Source of the DNA: a virus
Length of the DNA stretch: 45,370 nt
Strand: one strand, 5' to 3'
Virus record (IMG/VR): IMGVR_UViG_3300044641_010242
Span: 1-45,370 of that record
The notes beneath the pieces were generated by a model, which saw only the letters and a list, made by a program, of their open reading frames with translations, was not told the DNA's origin and ran no database searches. Below are positions 1 to 8,167 of the stretch, one piece after another; the first letter of the stretch is position 1; every line of letters begins with the position of its first letter. A program made the position numbers and the translations under genes.

Positions 1-1
1 T

Positions 2-415
2 TTATGGGCGCGTTTACTTCGTGACATAGGAGTAACGGTAGAGGCATCGGACCTTCACCCACCGGAGGCAAACGAGTTTATTAATAAAAGAACTGGTGTT
101 GATGCGACCCATACGTGGACGGAGGTAATCCAGCGTGGTGGTGCAGAGCACGCCAAGGAGGGCAGTGGAAGTGACGCTCTCATGATGGTGTGGCCGTACA
201 TGGACGATGAGTGGACAACAGTGGACTGGCAAAAGGATGCTCTAGGGGGATTTGGCGGAGACAAGTTTATTCTTGTGGGAGAGGACGAGGGTGGTGCCAC
301 GGGCAGTACTGGCTTGTGGAGAAGCCTAAATAAGTATTGGCGTAGAGACGGAATGATAGACATACCCCGTTGGGAAGGCATACGCGACCGCATCTTCCTG
401 TTCCGTAGAAAGTGA
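2..415 (+). CDS. C-terminal part of a methyltransferase-like protein, cut by window start
   Basis: This reading frame is open from the first bases of the window and ends with TGA at 413-415, giving about 137 residues without a start codon, so the gene begins upstream. It contains a segment reading ALMMVWPYMDDEW followed by DKFILVGEDEGGATGST. That pattern, a hydrophobic strand with a W-P pair and then a V-G-E strand with a TG turn, resembles the C-terminal half of a class I SAM-methyltransferase-like fold. The SAM-binding motif I is not in view, so activity cannot be judged. The codon use is GC-rich compared with genes after 2 kb. The family call is tentative; the reading frame itself is convincing. 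Confidence 0.6.
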   Translation, partial: LWARLLRDIGVTVEASDLHPPEANEFINKRTGVDATHTWTEVIQRGGAEHAKEGSGSDALMMVWPYMDDEWTTVDWQKDALGGFGGDKFILVGEDEGGATGSTGLWRSLNKYWRRDGMIDIPRWEGIRDRIFLFRRK

Positions 416-481
416 GTGTAGCTCCTTTCGATATCTACAAACAGACGATATAATTAATTATTGATATAGAAAGGTACGACC

Positions 482-1282
482 ATGGAAAAAACCAAAGTTA
501 AAATTGCACCAGAGAACAGTTTTAAAATAGAACAATTTCCTAATATAAGCAAGATAAACAGTCATGTCGAGGGAGACACTACGGATTACGGCAGGCTATG
601 GAAGGACCTAAACGGGCAGCAAGCTCCAAACGAGCTGAATCACGGCAGTCTTTTCAATGGTACTGCGTTCTACAAGCCGTGGAGAATGGTGCGCATGATG
701 AAGCTGTGCAAGCTTATGGGCGGCAAAGAGTGGTTCCGTGGCAAGAGGACGCTTGAGCTGGGCTGTGGTCACGGTCACGTAAGCAGGATGCTGAAGGATT
801 GGGGTGCCGAGCCTCTGGCAACAGACGGCAGCGCGTGGTGCGTGGAGGCTACAAAATACTTCTGGCCAGACCTAGAGGTTAGACAGTTAGACCAGACGAC
901 CGATTACAACCTGGGCAAGTTTGACCTTGTTATCCACTGGGGGATATCGTACCATCTGCCTTCGGACGCATGGGAATACGATCTGATGCGTGCTGTAGAC
1001 CACGGAGGGATCGTAAGCTACGAGAGTGAGGTTGTAGACTCAGACGATCCGGGTTGCGTAAGGAGCAACACGGATGACGCGGGATTGGACAAGAGTCTTA
1101 CAGGCACAGGCACACACATCAGTGTTGGGGCGATAGAAGGGTGCCTAAGGACAATAGGAAAACCCTTTAAGCGTTACGACGACGCGGACCTGGATCTAGG
1201 TCAACAGCGGTATTCATGGGAAGCAAAGAACGAGGGCTTCTACCACTACACCCAGAGGCGATTCTGGATGATAGGTCCCTAA
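482..1282 (+). CDS. class I SAM-dependent methyltransferase
   Basis: The 266-residue protein carries a classic SAM-binding motif I, LELGCGHGHVSRML, at residues 91-104, followed by an acidic loop (ATDGS) and a later LVIHWGISYHL strand, the usual order for a Rossmann-fold methyltransferase. The substrate cannot be read from sequence. The start ATG is preceded by AAAGG about 7 nt upstream. It follows a second methyltransferase-like gene by 66 nt, so the two may act on the same substrate (inference). Row 781-840, inside this gene, is 38/60 G+C, far above the AT-rich rest of the window, which suggests a different origin or selective history. No truncation is seen. Confidence 0.8.
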   Translation: MEKTKVKIAPENSFKIEQFPNISKINSHVEGDTTDYGRLWKDLNGQQAPNELNHGSLFNGTAFYKPWRMVRMMKLCKLMGGKEWFRGKRTLELGCGHGHVSRMLKDWGAEPLATDGSAWCVEATKYFWPDLEVRQLDQTTDYNLGKFDLVIHWGISYHLPSDAWEYDLMRAVDHGGIVSYESEVVDSDDPGCVRSNTDDAGLDKSLTGTGTHISVGAIEGCLRTIGKPFKRYDDADLDLGQQRYSWEAKNEGFYHYTQRRFWMIGP

Positions 1283-1336
1283 GGGGAAAGAAAGATTTTT
1301 GGGGCAAGGGAAAGTCTCTTGCATGTTTGTTCTGTT

Positions 1337-1351
1337 CTGCCCGTAGGGCAG
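1337..1351. other. perfect 6-bp GC hairpin between genes
   Basis: CTGCCC-GTA-GGGCAG forms a perfect inverted repeat in the 141-nt gap between the methyltransferase and the ParB-like gene. No T-run follows, so it is not a typical intrinsic terminator. It could be an RNA-processing or mRNA stability element; the function is unknown. No tRNA-like cloverleaf was found in the gap. Confidence 0.35.
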
Positions 1352-1423
1352 TTGTATCCGGTAGAGGCACCCTCTAAGGCAGAAGAAGGTAACGGTACTG
1401 ACTACTTGTAATACCCTATAAGT

Positions 1424-1816
1424 ATGAACTGGTATAAAGAAGCATCAGAGGGAGAATGGCATCCGGTAGAGGACGGTAAATACCTTACCGAAGATCACAC
1501 ATGGCTTGTAAAGGACCTTATAAGGGCCGCAGAGAGCCTTCCCGTACACAGGATGAACGTGAATGAGCTTGTAGACATCAACAGGGGTACAGAGACAAAG
1601 GAAGGCAATTGGGGATCCCTGATAGACAACCCGTCAGAGGAGTTCCGCAAGCGCGTAGAGAGGGCAGACCGCAGCTATCCAATACTAGTAGACGTGGACG
1701 GATGGATCATTGACGGTTCTCACAGGCTGGCAGGTGCATATTGGGCAGGTGAAGAGACGGTCCCTGGCAAAGTCATGAGACCGGATGATTTTCCGGATCC
1801 ATTGGTTCGGGAGTAA
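1424..1816 (+). CDS. ParB-like/sulfiredoxin-fold domain protein with MNWYK tag
   Basis: The 130-residue protein has YPILVDVDGWIIDGSHRLAGA at about residues 85-105. The hydrophobic strand leading into DGSHRL is the hallmark of the ParB N-terminal/Srx-like nucleotide-binding fold, in which G-x-x-R-x-x-A contacts a nucleotide phosphate. Standalone phage versions of this domain are common; their role (nuclease, DNA binding, CTP/ATP use) is rarely known. The protein starts MNWYKEASEGEW, the first instance of a tag shared with several unrelated proteins here. No strong Shine-Dalgarno site is visible upstream. It sits at the end of the GC-richer block. Confidence 0.65.
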   Translation: MNWYKEASEGEWHPVEDGKYLTEDHTWLVKDLIRAAESLPVHRMNVNELVDINRGTETKEGNWGSLIDNPSEEFRKRVERADRSYPILVDVDGWIIDGSHRLAGAYWAGEETVPGKVMRPDDFPDPLVRE

Positions 1817-2018
1817 GGCCCCCCGAAGGGTGCCTGCGACACGACACGACATACGGTTAGATTTTGCCCCGAAAATTAATTGTTATAAAAATCAGGGGGA
1901 GACTCCCTAAAGAGGGCGGCGGAGAAGACTCCGCAAAAGGGGCGCTTGATGGTATTAATGGCATCTCATCTAGAGATAGCATGAAGGTAAAGAGTATTAT
2001 AATATATAATATTAAATT
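1817..2018. other. 202-nt intergenic region with a GC hairpin and AT-rich leader
   Basis: The gap contains a perfect hairpin GCGGAG-AAGA-CTCCGC at 1919-1934 and an imperfect one around 1894-1908. The composition then falls to nearly pure A/T before the next gene, where TATTATAATATATAATATT at about 1995-2013 includes a TATAAT that could be a -10 element. No well-spaced -35 box is evident. The GC-rich block of the window ends here. I see no gene or tRNA in it. Confidence 0.4.
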
Positions 2019-2441
2019 ATGAATTGGTATAAGAATGCAGGTAAATGGACAGAAGGAGACGGAGACTGCTTTAGTGCGGCAGTAAATCTTCTTTTAGTTA
2101 GAAATTTTCCTAAAGACCAGGGGGACCTACTTGTGCACGCTTTAGTACACGGACGTGGATCTGCCTCTGGACACCGATTCCCCCATGCATGGGTTGAGAC
2201 AAAGGACGGAATTGCCATGGATCATTCTGAAGGCAAAAGCATCGATATGCCAAAAGAAATTTACTATGCTCTTGGCAATATAAATCCAGAAGAGAAGGGT
2301 GCATATGAAACCTATACTCTTGCACAAGTGAGAAAAAAAGTAACTCAATACAAACACTATGGTCCTTGGGATCTAGATGTCCAACTGCAGGAAATACCAA
2401 AAGACTGGGATGAAGATGATGAAGAAGAGGATGAAGAATAA
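2019..2441 (+). CDS. putative papain-like/transglutaminase-like cysteine protein with MNWYK tag
   Basis: The 140-residue protein begins MNWYKNAGKWTEGDGDCFSA. Cys17 lies at the start of a predicted helix, His56 sits in FPHAWVE, and Asp68 is in AMDHS. This C...HAWVE...D order is the catalytic-triad layout of small cysteine peptidases and transglutaminase-like folds, so peptidase or amidase activity is possible but unproven. The C-terminus is a run of Asp and Glu (about the last 12 residues), giving a strongly acidic tail. It carries the same N-terminal tag as the gene at 1424. A substrate or partner cannot be inferred from neighbours. Confidence 0.6.
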   Translation: MNWYKNAGKWTEGDGDCFSAAVNLLLVRNFPKDQGDLLVHALVHGRGSASGHRFPHAWVETKDGIAMDHSEGKSIDMPKEIYYALGNINPEEKGAYETYTLAQVRKKVTQYKHYGPWDLDVQLQEIPKDWDEDDEEEDEE

Positions 2442-2465
2442 GTTTATTACATAGGGAGAAAATAC

Positions 2466-2624
2466 ATGCAATATAAATTATCAAAAGATCAATGGCTAGA
2501 AATAGGTAAAAAAGCAGGTTGGATTAAAGAAGCAAAAGGTTGCTGGGATGGATACAAGCAAATAGGAATGAAAAAGAAAAAAGGCAAAATGGTGCCAAAC
2601 TGCGTACCCGAAAACAAAAAATAA
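2466..2624 (+). CDS. 52-aa small protein with CWxGYKQIGMKKKxGKxVPNCVP motif
   Basis: This short frame (ATG 2466, TAA 2622-2624) encodes 52 residues. Residues 26-48 contain CWDGYKQIGMKKK and then KMVPNCVP, with two cysteines bracketing a lysine-rich turn. I recognise this motif from many phage proteins, often at the end of larger structural proteins, but know of no function. GGGAGAA upstream (2454-2460) is a plausible ribosome site. The conserved motif makes this a real gene despite its size. The cysteines and lysines might form a small metal- or nucleic-acid-binding turn, which is speculation. Confidence 0.72.
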   Translation: MQYKLSKDQWLEIGKKAGWIKEAKGCWDGYKQIGMKKKKGKMVPNCVPENKK

Positions 2625-2640
2625 ATATTGCAAAAATATC

Positions 2641-3540
2641 GTGAAACTCAAATTAAGAAAAGACAAAATACTTTGGGCTTTACCTACATATCCCGCAAAA
2701 TATCAATATGTACCAAAAATAATAGAAGCAGTTGAAAAAGAACCAACTGTAGATCTTGTTTTTGTTATAACAAGACAATCAGAAAAACAAGAATTAAAAA
2801 AACTTACAAATGGAAAATATAAAATACTAATAGTCGGTGACGATGTAGGTGAAGATCGACTTAAACATATAGAAAAAGTTAATGCGATAAGAAGCTACAA
2901 ACAGTACTGGGCACTTGACAAACTAAGAAAAAGTGGATACAGATGGGTTGTTATGTCGGAAGCCGAGGTAGAACCAGTTGATCTGTCTCTTATGTTAGAG
3001 GCATGTAATTCCCTTAGTAAAAATAAAGTACTGGCGGGATTCTCTGTTCATCTAACTGATGTATTCAGAAACATAAGTCATGCTTCTTTTAACATAATAT
3101 CAAATGGGAGGGAAGAAAAACTAGAATTGAAAAATAAATCGTCTTTAGAAAAGATGAGAATGAACAACATCATGATGAATACAAATATTTGGTTTAGTGA
3201 AATGTTAATATATGATATGTCGATTGTGCCTTCTTTTTTAAAAGCTTCTAAGTGGAACAATTGGGATTATATTAAACAAACACTTACCTGGTATACTTTT
3301 TGTTTTGTTTCATACTATTATTACCTTATGATTAACCACGGATATAGGATATGGGAATATAAACCAAAACCAATAAGAGATAACGTGATGCCCGGAGGAC
3401 TAGAGCATATGAATAGAAAAAATTGGGATTTATTGAATAAGAAAATTAGAATATATTGGATTCCATGGTGGATTTACAGAGAAGGGGACAAAGTTTGTCT
3501 TAAATTCCATCTTGATTGCAATCCTGGATTCCTCAAATAA
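2641..3540 (+). CDS. unrecognised protein, possibly GT-A-like glycosyltransferase (GTG start)
   Basis: The 299-residue protein starts with GTG. N-terminal strands (ILWALPTYPAKY, then VDLVFVITRQ and YKILIVGDD) and the strand RWVVMSEAEVEPVD near residue 105 follow the layout of GT-A glycosyltransferases, in which a D-x-D normally follows the fourth strand. Here the position holds S-E-A-E, so metal-dependent transfer is doubtful. The second half is rich in Trp and Tyr. It lies just upstream of a long sugar-modification region, which supports but does not prove a glycan role. No signal peptide or clear membrane segment is seen. Confidence 0.5.
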   Translation: MKLKLRKDKILWALPTYPAKYQYVPKIIEAVEKEPTVDLVFVITRQSEKQELKKLTNGKYKILIVGDDVGEDRLKHIEKVNAIRSYKQYWALDKLRKSGYRWVVMSEAEVEPVDLSLMLEACNSLSKNKVLAGFSVHLTDVFRNISHASFNIISNGREEKLELKNKSSLEKMRMNNIMMNTNIWFSEMLIYDMSIVPSFLKASKWNNWDYIKQTLTWYTFCFVSYYYYLMINHGYRIWEYKPKPIRDNVMPGGLEHMNRKNWDLLNKKIRIYWIPWWIYREGDKVCLKFHLDCNPGFLK

Positions 3541-3600
3541 AGATCTATTTAGCAATAGGATGATTGGCACTAAAAATGAAATTAATTTAGGAGTATATAT

Positions 3601-3858
3601 ATGGGATTAAAAAATCAACTAGGTTTTGAAAAAAATGGAAATAATTGGGAACTTAGCATTTCTGGAAGAGAAAAGGCCAGAGAAGCATCAATAAAAAGAA
3701 TAGAGCATTTTATTGAAGAGGCGGGTAAGGCACTTCAAGAAGCAGACGACACTAAATTGGAATTTAATAAAATATGGGGATTAAAAATAATCGAAAGTGC
3801 TTTCAACTATGGTTTTATTAATCAGAATGAAAAAAATGACTACAAAAACAGGCTATAA
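3601..3858 (+). CDS. hypothetical 85-aa protein
   Basis: I do not recognise this protein. It is mainly predicted helix: residues 20-50 (GREKAREASIKRIEHFIEEA) form an amphipathic, charged stretch that could be a coiled coil. TTAGGAG about 8 nt before the ATG is a good ribosome site, which supports the gene. It lies between the possible glycosyltransferase and another small unknown gene, all on the same strand. Confidence 0.6.
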   Translation: MGLKNQLGFEKNGNNWELSISGREKAREASIKRIEHFIEEAGKALQEADDTKLEFNKIWGLKIIESAFNYGFINQNEKNDYKNRL

Positions 3859-3893
3859 TAATTTGTAATCAAAAAAACAAAAGGAAAACAAGT

Positions 3894-4259
3894 GTGAAAT
3901 TTAATTTAAACGATTATAACAACAATAAAAATAGGCAAAAACCAAATCACCATATTAAGCATGCTTCAATAAGAAGATGGTCCGGTAGTTTTGAACATGA
4001 ATTTGATTTGGACATAAAAGATCCACCATGCAAATGTCAAGGTACAGCAGAAATAAACTATAGTGCTTATTATGACAGTGGCACATGGGAAGATCCGCCA
4101 GAATCAGAGGTGGAACTTAATGCTCATATCACTGAAATAAAATGCATAAAAGAAAACGGAAAAGAACAATTGACTGACGAAGAACTAATAAGAAAAGTAG
4201 AACAATACCTAGAAGAGGATGAAGAGTTACAGGAAAAGGCATTTAGTGAAAATAATTAG
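3894..4259 (+). CDS. hypothetical acidic 121-aa protein (GTG start)
   Basis: The start is GTG, with AAAGGAAAA about 8 nt upstream. The protein opens MKFNLNDYNNNKNRQKPNHH, basic and Asn-rich, and ends in a strongly acidic helix (EEDEELQEKAFSENN). A central block contains a CKCQG pair of cysteines and alternating polar/hydrophobic residues (TAEINYSAYYDSG) that suggest beta strands. No family was recognised. The acidic C-terminal helix (DEELIRKVEQYLEEDE) would suit protein-protein contact, but no function is inferred. Confidence 0.6.
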   Translation: MKFNLNDYNNNKNRQKPNHHIKHASIRRWSGSFEHEFDLDIKDPPCKCQGTAEINYSAYYDSGTWEDPPESEVELNAHITEIKCIKENGKEQLTDEELIRKVEQYLEEDEELQEKAFSENN

Positions 4260-4279
4260 TTTGATAAAATCAACAAATT

Positions 4280-5029
4280 ATGAAAAAACATAAATATAAA
4301 ACAGTATTTGTGAGTGATTGGCATCTTGGAAGCGATGGCTCCAAGAGTAAAGATATAGCAGAATGGCTAGATAGTATAGAGGCTGAGAAAATATATTTAG
4401 TTGGAGACATAATAGACTGGTGGAGATTAAAAAAAAGATGGAAATGGTCCGAAAATGATGCAAGACCAGTCGTAAAAATTTTAAAAGCTGCAAGAAAAGG
4501 AACAAAGGTGGTTTGGATTGCTGGTAATCACGATGAGTTTATGCGAGAAGTCAGCAAATTTGCAGACACTATAGCTGGAATTGAGATTGTACCACTAGAG
4601 ACTGTTCATGAATTTTCTAATGGTAAGAAATTTATGGTTACTCATGGTGACATGATTGATGCATCAGTAAGACTAACGCCATGGCTTGCAATGATAGGGA
4701 GCCACGCTTATGATAATCTTGTAGTAATATCAAGAATTGTTGATAGATTAAGAAAAATATTTGGCCTTAAGCCATGGTCCGCAAGTAAATTTGTAAAAAG
4801 CAGAGTTAAAAAAGCTGTAGATTGGATGACCGGATGGGAAAACTCAATAGCCATGATAGCAAAAAAAAGAGGATATGATGGGGTTATATGTGGCCATATA
4901 CACAATCCCGAGATAAGAATAATAGATGGAATTAGGTATATAAATTGTGGAGATTGGGTTGAGCATTCAACATGGGTGGCAGAAGAAGAAAATGGAGAAA
5001 TAAAAATATTTAATTGGAATAAAGAATGA
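4280..5029 (+). CDS. LpxH-like metallophosphoesterase (UDP-2,3-diacylglucosamine diphosphatase family)
   Basis: The 249-residue protein has the full calcineurin-like metal-binding set in order: D13 and H15 (SDWHLG), GDIID at 42-46, GNHDEF at 82-87, THGD at 121-124 and GHIH at 205-208. The arrangement SDWHLG...GDIIDWW...GNHD matches the LpxH/UDP-2,3-diacylglucosamine diphosphatase branch, whose bacterial members cleave a pyrophosphate in lipid A synthesis. In this phage the substrate is unknown. The stop codon overlaps the ATG of a GT4 glycosyltransferase (ATGA), so the pair is probably translationally coupled and acts on one glycan or glycolipid (inference). Confidence 0.85.
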   Translation: MKKHKYKTVFVSDWHLGSDGSKSKDIAEWLDSIEAEKIYLVGDIIDWWRLKKRWKWSENDARPVVKILKAARKGTKVVWIAGNHDEFMREVSKFADTIAGIEIVPLETVHEFSNGKKFMVTHGDMIDASVRLTPWLAMIGSHAYDNLVVISRIVDRLRKIFGLKPWSASKFVKSRVKKAVDWMTGWENSIAMIAKKRGYDGVICGHIHNPEIRIIDGIRYINCGDWVEHSTWVAEEENGEIKIFNWNKE

Positions 5030-6021
5030 AAATAGCCATAGTTTCAGATACATCAAATAGACAAATGAATGGAGTCGCAACAAGCGTAAGAGCCCTGTAT
5101 GAGGAATTAAGAGAAAAAGGCAAAAGGGTAATAGTTGTAGACGCTGATAAGGTTAAGGGAATAGACCTATCTAGATGGAGTCCAGAATTACATTTGGCAC
5201 ATCCAATAAGGGCAAAAGGCTATTGTTATAGAATGCTGGATAAATTTGGTCCAGATCATGTTCACGTTTCAACAGAAGGGCCAATGGGTCATTACGGACT
5301 TAAATGGGCAAATGAAAACGGAATAAGAAGTAGTTCCTGTTCTCATACAGACTGGGCAAAGGTGATGGAAAAAATTATTCCACTTGTGGGTAATTTACTT
5401 GGAAAATATATTCTATCTAGATCGGAAAGTGCCGATGTGCGTTTTTTCAGAAATGGAAAAGCTGCTTTTGCATGGGAAAGAAAGACGGGAAGAAATGCAC
5501 ATGTACTTAAAGGCGGAGTTGACAAATGCTTTAGGTATAGAAATTCTAATAGAAAAAATTGTTTATTATGGGCTGGAAGAATATCTAAAGATAAAAATCT
5601 TGAAGATATAAGAATGATTGCGGAAAATGGACACAGGGTTGTAATTGCAGGAGCTGGACCGATGGTTGGCTCTAACTTGCTGGCCCACAAAAATATAGAA
5701 TATCTTGGAAGGCTAAGTAAGTGGGCTCTTAGTGATTCAATGAATAAGTATAAAAGTTTTTTGTTCACAAGTAAAACAGACACTTTGGGACTGGTTTGCC
5801 TGGAATCTGCATGTTGTGGCATGCCAACAATTGCATATGAAAATGATGCCACATCTGAAAGCGTCATAAATGGCAAAACTGGATTTAAAGGAGATAACCT
5901 ACTTGAATTGCTGGAAATATCAAATAAAATAGATGAATCAGAATGTTTTGATTTTGCAATTAAGGAATGGGGATTTGGAGCGATGGCAAATTCATTCCTA
6001 AAAGGAATTCAAAAAAATTAA
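5026..6021 (+). CDS. GT4-family glycosyltransferase
   Basis: The 331-residue protein has the two-domain GT-B layout. The N-terminus MKIAIVSDTSNRQMNGVATS contains the donor/acceptor loop typical of GT4 enzymes that start IAIVTDxxxPxxNGV. The C-terminal half holds LLWAGRISKDKNLEDI (about residues 183-198), the hallmark GR-x-x-x-x-K-N strand-loop, and DTLGLVCLESACCGMPTIAY (about 255-274), the nucleotide-sugar-binding segment. Its closest-looking relatives by pattern are the alpha-mannosyltransferases and sulfoquinovosyl or glycolipid transferases. The gene overlaps the LpxH-like gene by 4 nt. The donor and acceptor cannot be predicted. Confidence 0.87.
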   Translation: MKIAIVSDTSNRQMNGVATSVRALYEELREKGKRVIVVDADKVKGIDLSRWSPELHLAHPIRAKGYCYRMLDKFGPDHVHVSTEGPMGHYGLKWANENGIRSSSCSHTDWAKVMEKIIPLVGNLLGKYILSRSESADVRFFRNGKAAFAWERKTGRNAHVLKGGVDKCFRYRNSNRKNCLLWAGRISKDKNLEDIRMIAENGHRVVIAGAGPMVGSNLLAHKNIEYLGRLSKWALSDSMNKYKSFLFTSKTDTLGLVCLESACCGMPTIAYENDATSESVINGKTGFKGDNLLELLEISNKIDESECFDFAIKEWGFGAMANSFLKGIQKN

Positions 6022-6061
6022 TATTAAAAGGTGCTCCACAAAACATTTGGAATTAATTAGT

Positions 6062-6769
6062 ATGAATTGGAAAAAAAGAGCACAATCTAGTGATAATTCA
6101 GAAGATGATCTAAAAGATGTTGTTGAAGAGCTCTTTGATAAAAGCGAAGATTCCACAAAGGACTATTTGCCTCCCATAAAAGGATATAGACCATCAGAAT
6201 TTTCTATACCAACTGCTGCGACTGAGCCAGAACACATTAAAACTCAAGAAAGAGAGAAGAAGGTAGCTCTTATAGAGTTAAGGGTATCAAAATATTACTC
6301 TCCCCACATATCAGAACATATTCATCATTGTATTGATAGTACAATAGATTCAATAGTAAAACTAAGTAAGGCATTTTATTTGGGAAGATTTGTCAAAGAC
6401 GAAATATTTGGCAAAGAAGAGACAAGAGATGAAATAGCAATTATTTCACACAGAATGCTAAGGGCAAAAATTGTTTATGAAATTTTGGATATGCTAGATA
6501 ATCAAAACAAATGGAATGACAGAGAAGTTAAAATAATTTCAAAAGCAAGGACTGAAGAACTGAAAAAAGTTTTTAAAGAAGAACAGATTGAACTATCAAA
6601 AATTATAGGAGGTATTTTTGAAAGGATTTCATCTAGAACAAAAAAGAAAAATGAATTACTTTCGATCCTAGAAATTATTAAACAAGAATTTATAAATAGT
6701 CTTATTCATAGAGATTTTAATCATAAAAGCATGGAAGATTTTCTGTATGAAAAAAGAAGTTTTAAATAA
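6062..6769 (+). CDS. hypothetical 235-aa helical protein with MNWKKRAQ tag
   Basis: The ATG at 6062 is preferred over an in-frame TTG at 6047 because it begins MNWKKRAQSSDNSED, matching the N-terminal tag on other proteins here. After an acidic linker (residues 10-35) the protein is nearly all predicted amphipathic helix. No enzyme motif is visible. Its end overlaps the following gene by 23 nt, suggesting coupled translation. The tag followed by a low-complexity acidic linker and a helical body would suit a structural or scaffold-associated protein, which is inference only. Confidence 0.65.
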   Translation: MNWKKRAQSSDNSEDDLKDVVEELFDKSEDSTKDYLPPIKGYRPSEFSIPTAATEPEHIKTQEREKKVALIELRVSKYYSPHISEHIHHCIDSTIDSIVKLSKAFYLGRFVKDEIFGKEETRDEIAIISHRMLRAKIVYEILDMLDNQNKWNDREVKIISKARTEELKKVFKEEQIELSKIIGGIFERISSRTKKKNELLSILEIIKQEFINSLIHRDFNHKSMEDFLYEKRSFK

Positions 6770-7493
6770 AATAAAAGTAGCAGTTTGCGTTTCTGGAAAA
6801 TTTAAAAGTGCAAGAGATCTAATAAAGTCTAATAACGATATCTTAAAAGATAAATTTTTGGGTGCCGATTTTTACTATGCTACATGGGATTATTACAAAG
6901 ATTGTTTTTATAAAATATTTCCAGATTACAATTGCTTTTATTTTAATGAGCCAAATATAGAGTACCATCCATATAAAGACATAAGCCCACAAAGCTATAT
7001 TTCTTCTCGTTTTAAAGAGTCGTTTAAATATATAAAAAGTAAAAAAGTTATAAATGGCATAGAGTGGTCTCGTCATCATACAAAGCAAATAATAATCCAT
7101 TCTTGGCTTGCAGATTTGATAAACGGCAAATATGACATTGTCATCAGAACAAGATTTGATGCTAGAATATGGAAAGATGCGGATTTTACACCTTATATTA
7201 ATGACTCCTATGCCAATCAAAGAGCAATCGGATTTGCAACAACAAGGCATGAAATGTTTGATGTGGTATACGAGTCAAACAAAACATCAGGGTGGCTACT
7301 TGATCAATTAATAATTTATCCTGCAGGCTTTATGAGTAAAAAAAATGTAGAAGCACTAAATGAAAAGAAAATACTTCATCCGGCAGAAATGGGATGGTAT
7401 CAAGTTTTAAGCATGCCTTATGAATCAAACCATAGGAATATACATGGGTGGGTAAATCATGATAGAAATATTCCAGAAAATTTCATCAAATAG
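6747..7493 (+). CDS. putative glycosyltransferase-like protein
   Basis: The 248-residue protein starts inside the end of the previous gene. A central segment, KYDIVIRTRFDARIW near residues 129-143, is a strand followed by R-x-R-x-D, a pattern seen in polysaccharide-synthesis proteins where the Asp may take the D-x-D role. The N-terminal strand IKVAVCVSGKFKSARD resembles the first strand of a GT-A domain. Placement between a GT4 enzyme and two GT-A-like proteins supports a glycan role. I cannot assign a family with confidence. No signal peptide or transmembrane segment is apparent. Confidence 0.55.
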   Translation: MKKEVLNKIKVAVCVSGKFKSARDLIKSNNDILKDKFLGADFYYATWDYYKDCFYKIFPDYNCFYFNEPNIEYHPYKDISPQSYISSRFKESFKYIKSKKVINGIEWSRHHTKQIIIHSWLADLINGKYDIVIRTRFDARIWKDADFTPYINDSYANQRAIGFATTRHEMFDVVYESNKTSGWLLDQLIIYPAGFMSKKNVEALNEKKILHPAEMGWYQVLSMPYESNHRNIHGWVNHDRNIPENFIK

Positions 7494-7501
7494 GACTAAA
7501 A

Positions 7502-8167
7502 ATGAAAAAAATTATAATGCAGCATTATACTGGTGATTTAAGTGATATCGCAAAGCTATCAATAGAAAATATAAGTGAGTATGCAAAAAAAATAGGAGCA
7601 GAATATAGGCTTATAACTGGAAATGTTTTTCATCCAAAATTGAGTGCGCCATGTCAAAAAATGCATATGCTTAATGAAAATTTTGATGAATATGATGTGG
7701 TGGTAATGATGGATACGGATATGTTTGTAACCAAAAAAAATAAATTAAGCATATTTAGTGATACTGATGGGGTCGGGATATGCACAAAAGACCAAAAAAG
7801 AGTTTTTAGTCTTTTCAAAAAAAGACATCCAAATCTTGCAGACTCAAGGTATCCTTACTTGGGAGGATGCATATGGAGAATGAGTGTTGACCTAAGAAGA
7901 ATGCTAAGAAAACACATAGTTGAAGATGAAATATTGCAATTTAATAAATCATTTGAAGACGAAGCAATATTCCATAGACTTACAGCAAGAGCCCAATTAA
8001 TACGCTGTAATATTTTAGAAGAAAAATGGGGATATGGAAATTTCTATCCTGACTTAAATGATCAGGCTATTATTCACATAAGACCAAAAGCATATTCAGA
8101 AAATAAACTTATCTATAGAACAAAAATGGAAAATTATATTGATATTAAGAACCAAGGAATAATATAA
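7502..8167 (+). CDS. GT-A-like glycosyltransferase with DTD motif
   Basis: The 221-residue protein has DVVVMMDTDMFV at about residues 65-76. A hydrophobic strand ending in D-T-D is the metal- and nucleotide-sugar-binding site of GT-A enzymes such as GT8-type transferases. Upstream lies EYAKKIGAEYRLITG, and VGICTKDQ follows the motif. The next gene has nearly the same layout (AEEIGAEYLFELN, DTD, VGICTEPY), so the two are paralogues arisen by duplication. The genes overlap by one base (TAATG). The specific sugar is not predictable. The protein is shorter than most GT8 enzymes. Confidence 0.7.
   Translation: MKKIIMQHYTGDLSDIAKLSIENISEYAKKIGAEYRLITGNVFHPKLSAPCQKMHMLNENFDEYDVVVMMDTDMFVTKKNKLSIFSDTDGVGICTKDQKRVFSLFKKRHPNLADSRYPYLGGCIWRMSVDLRRMLRKHIVEDEILQFNKSFEDEAIFHRLTARAQLIRCNILEEKWGYGNFYPDLNDQAIIHIRPKAYSENKLIYRTKMENYIDIKNQGII

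Noticed and set aside
1283-2018. tRNA genes in the GC-rich intergenic stretches
   Set aside because: I looked for acceptor stems with a T-loop GTTCRANYC and found none; the hairpins are simple stem-loops.
5343-5876. 177-codon minus-strand open frame
   Set aside because: It lies wholly inside the GT4 glycosyltransferase gene, which has clear family motifs; the frame has no motif or ribosome site.
6047-6061. TTG start for the tagged 235-aa protein
   Set aside because: ATG at 6062 gives the conserved tag at the N-terminus; the TTG extension has no ribosome site.
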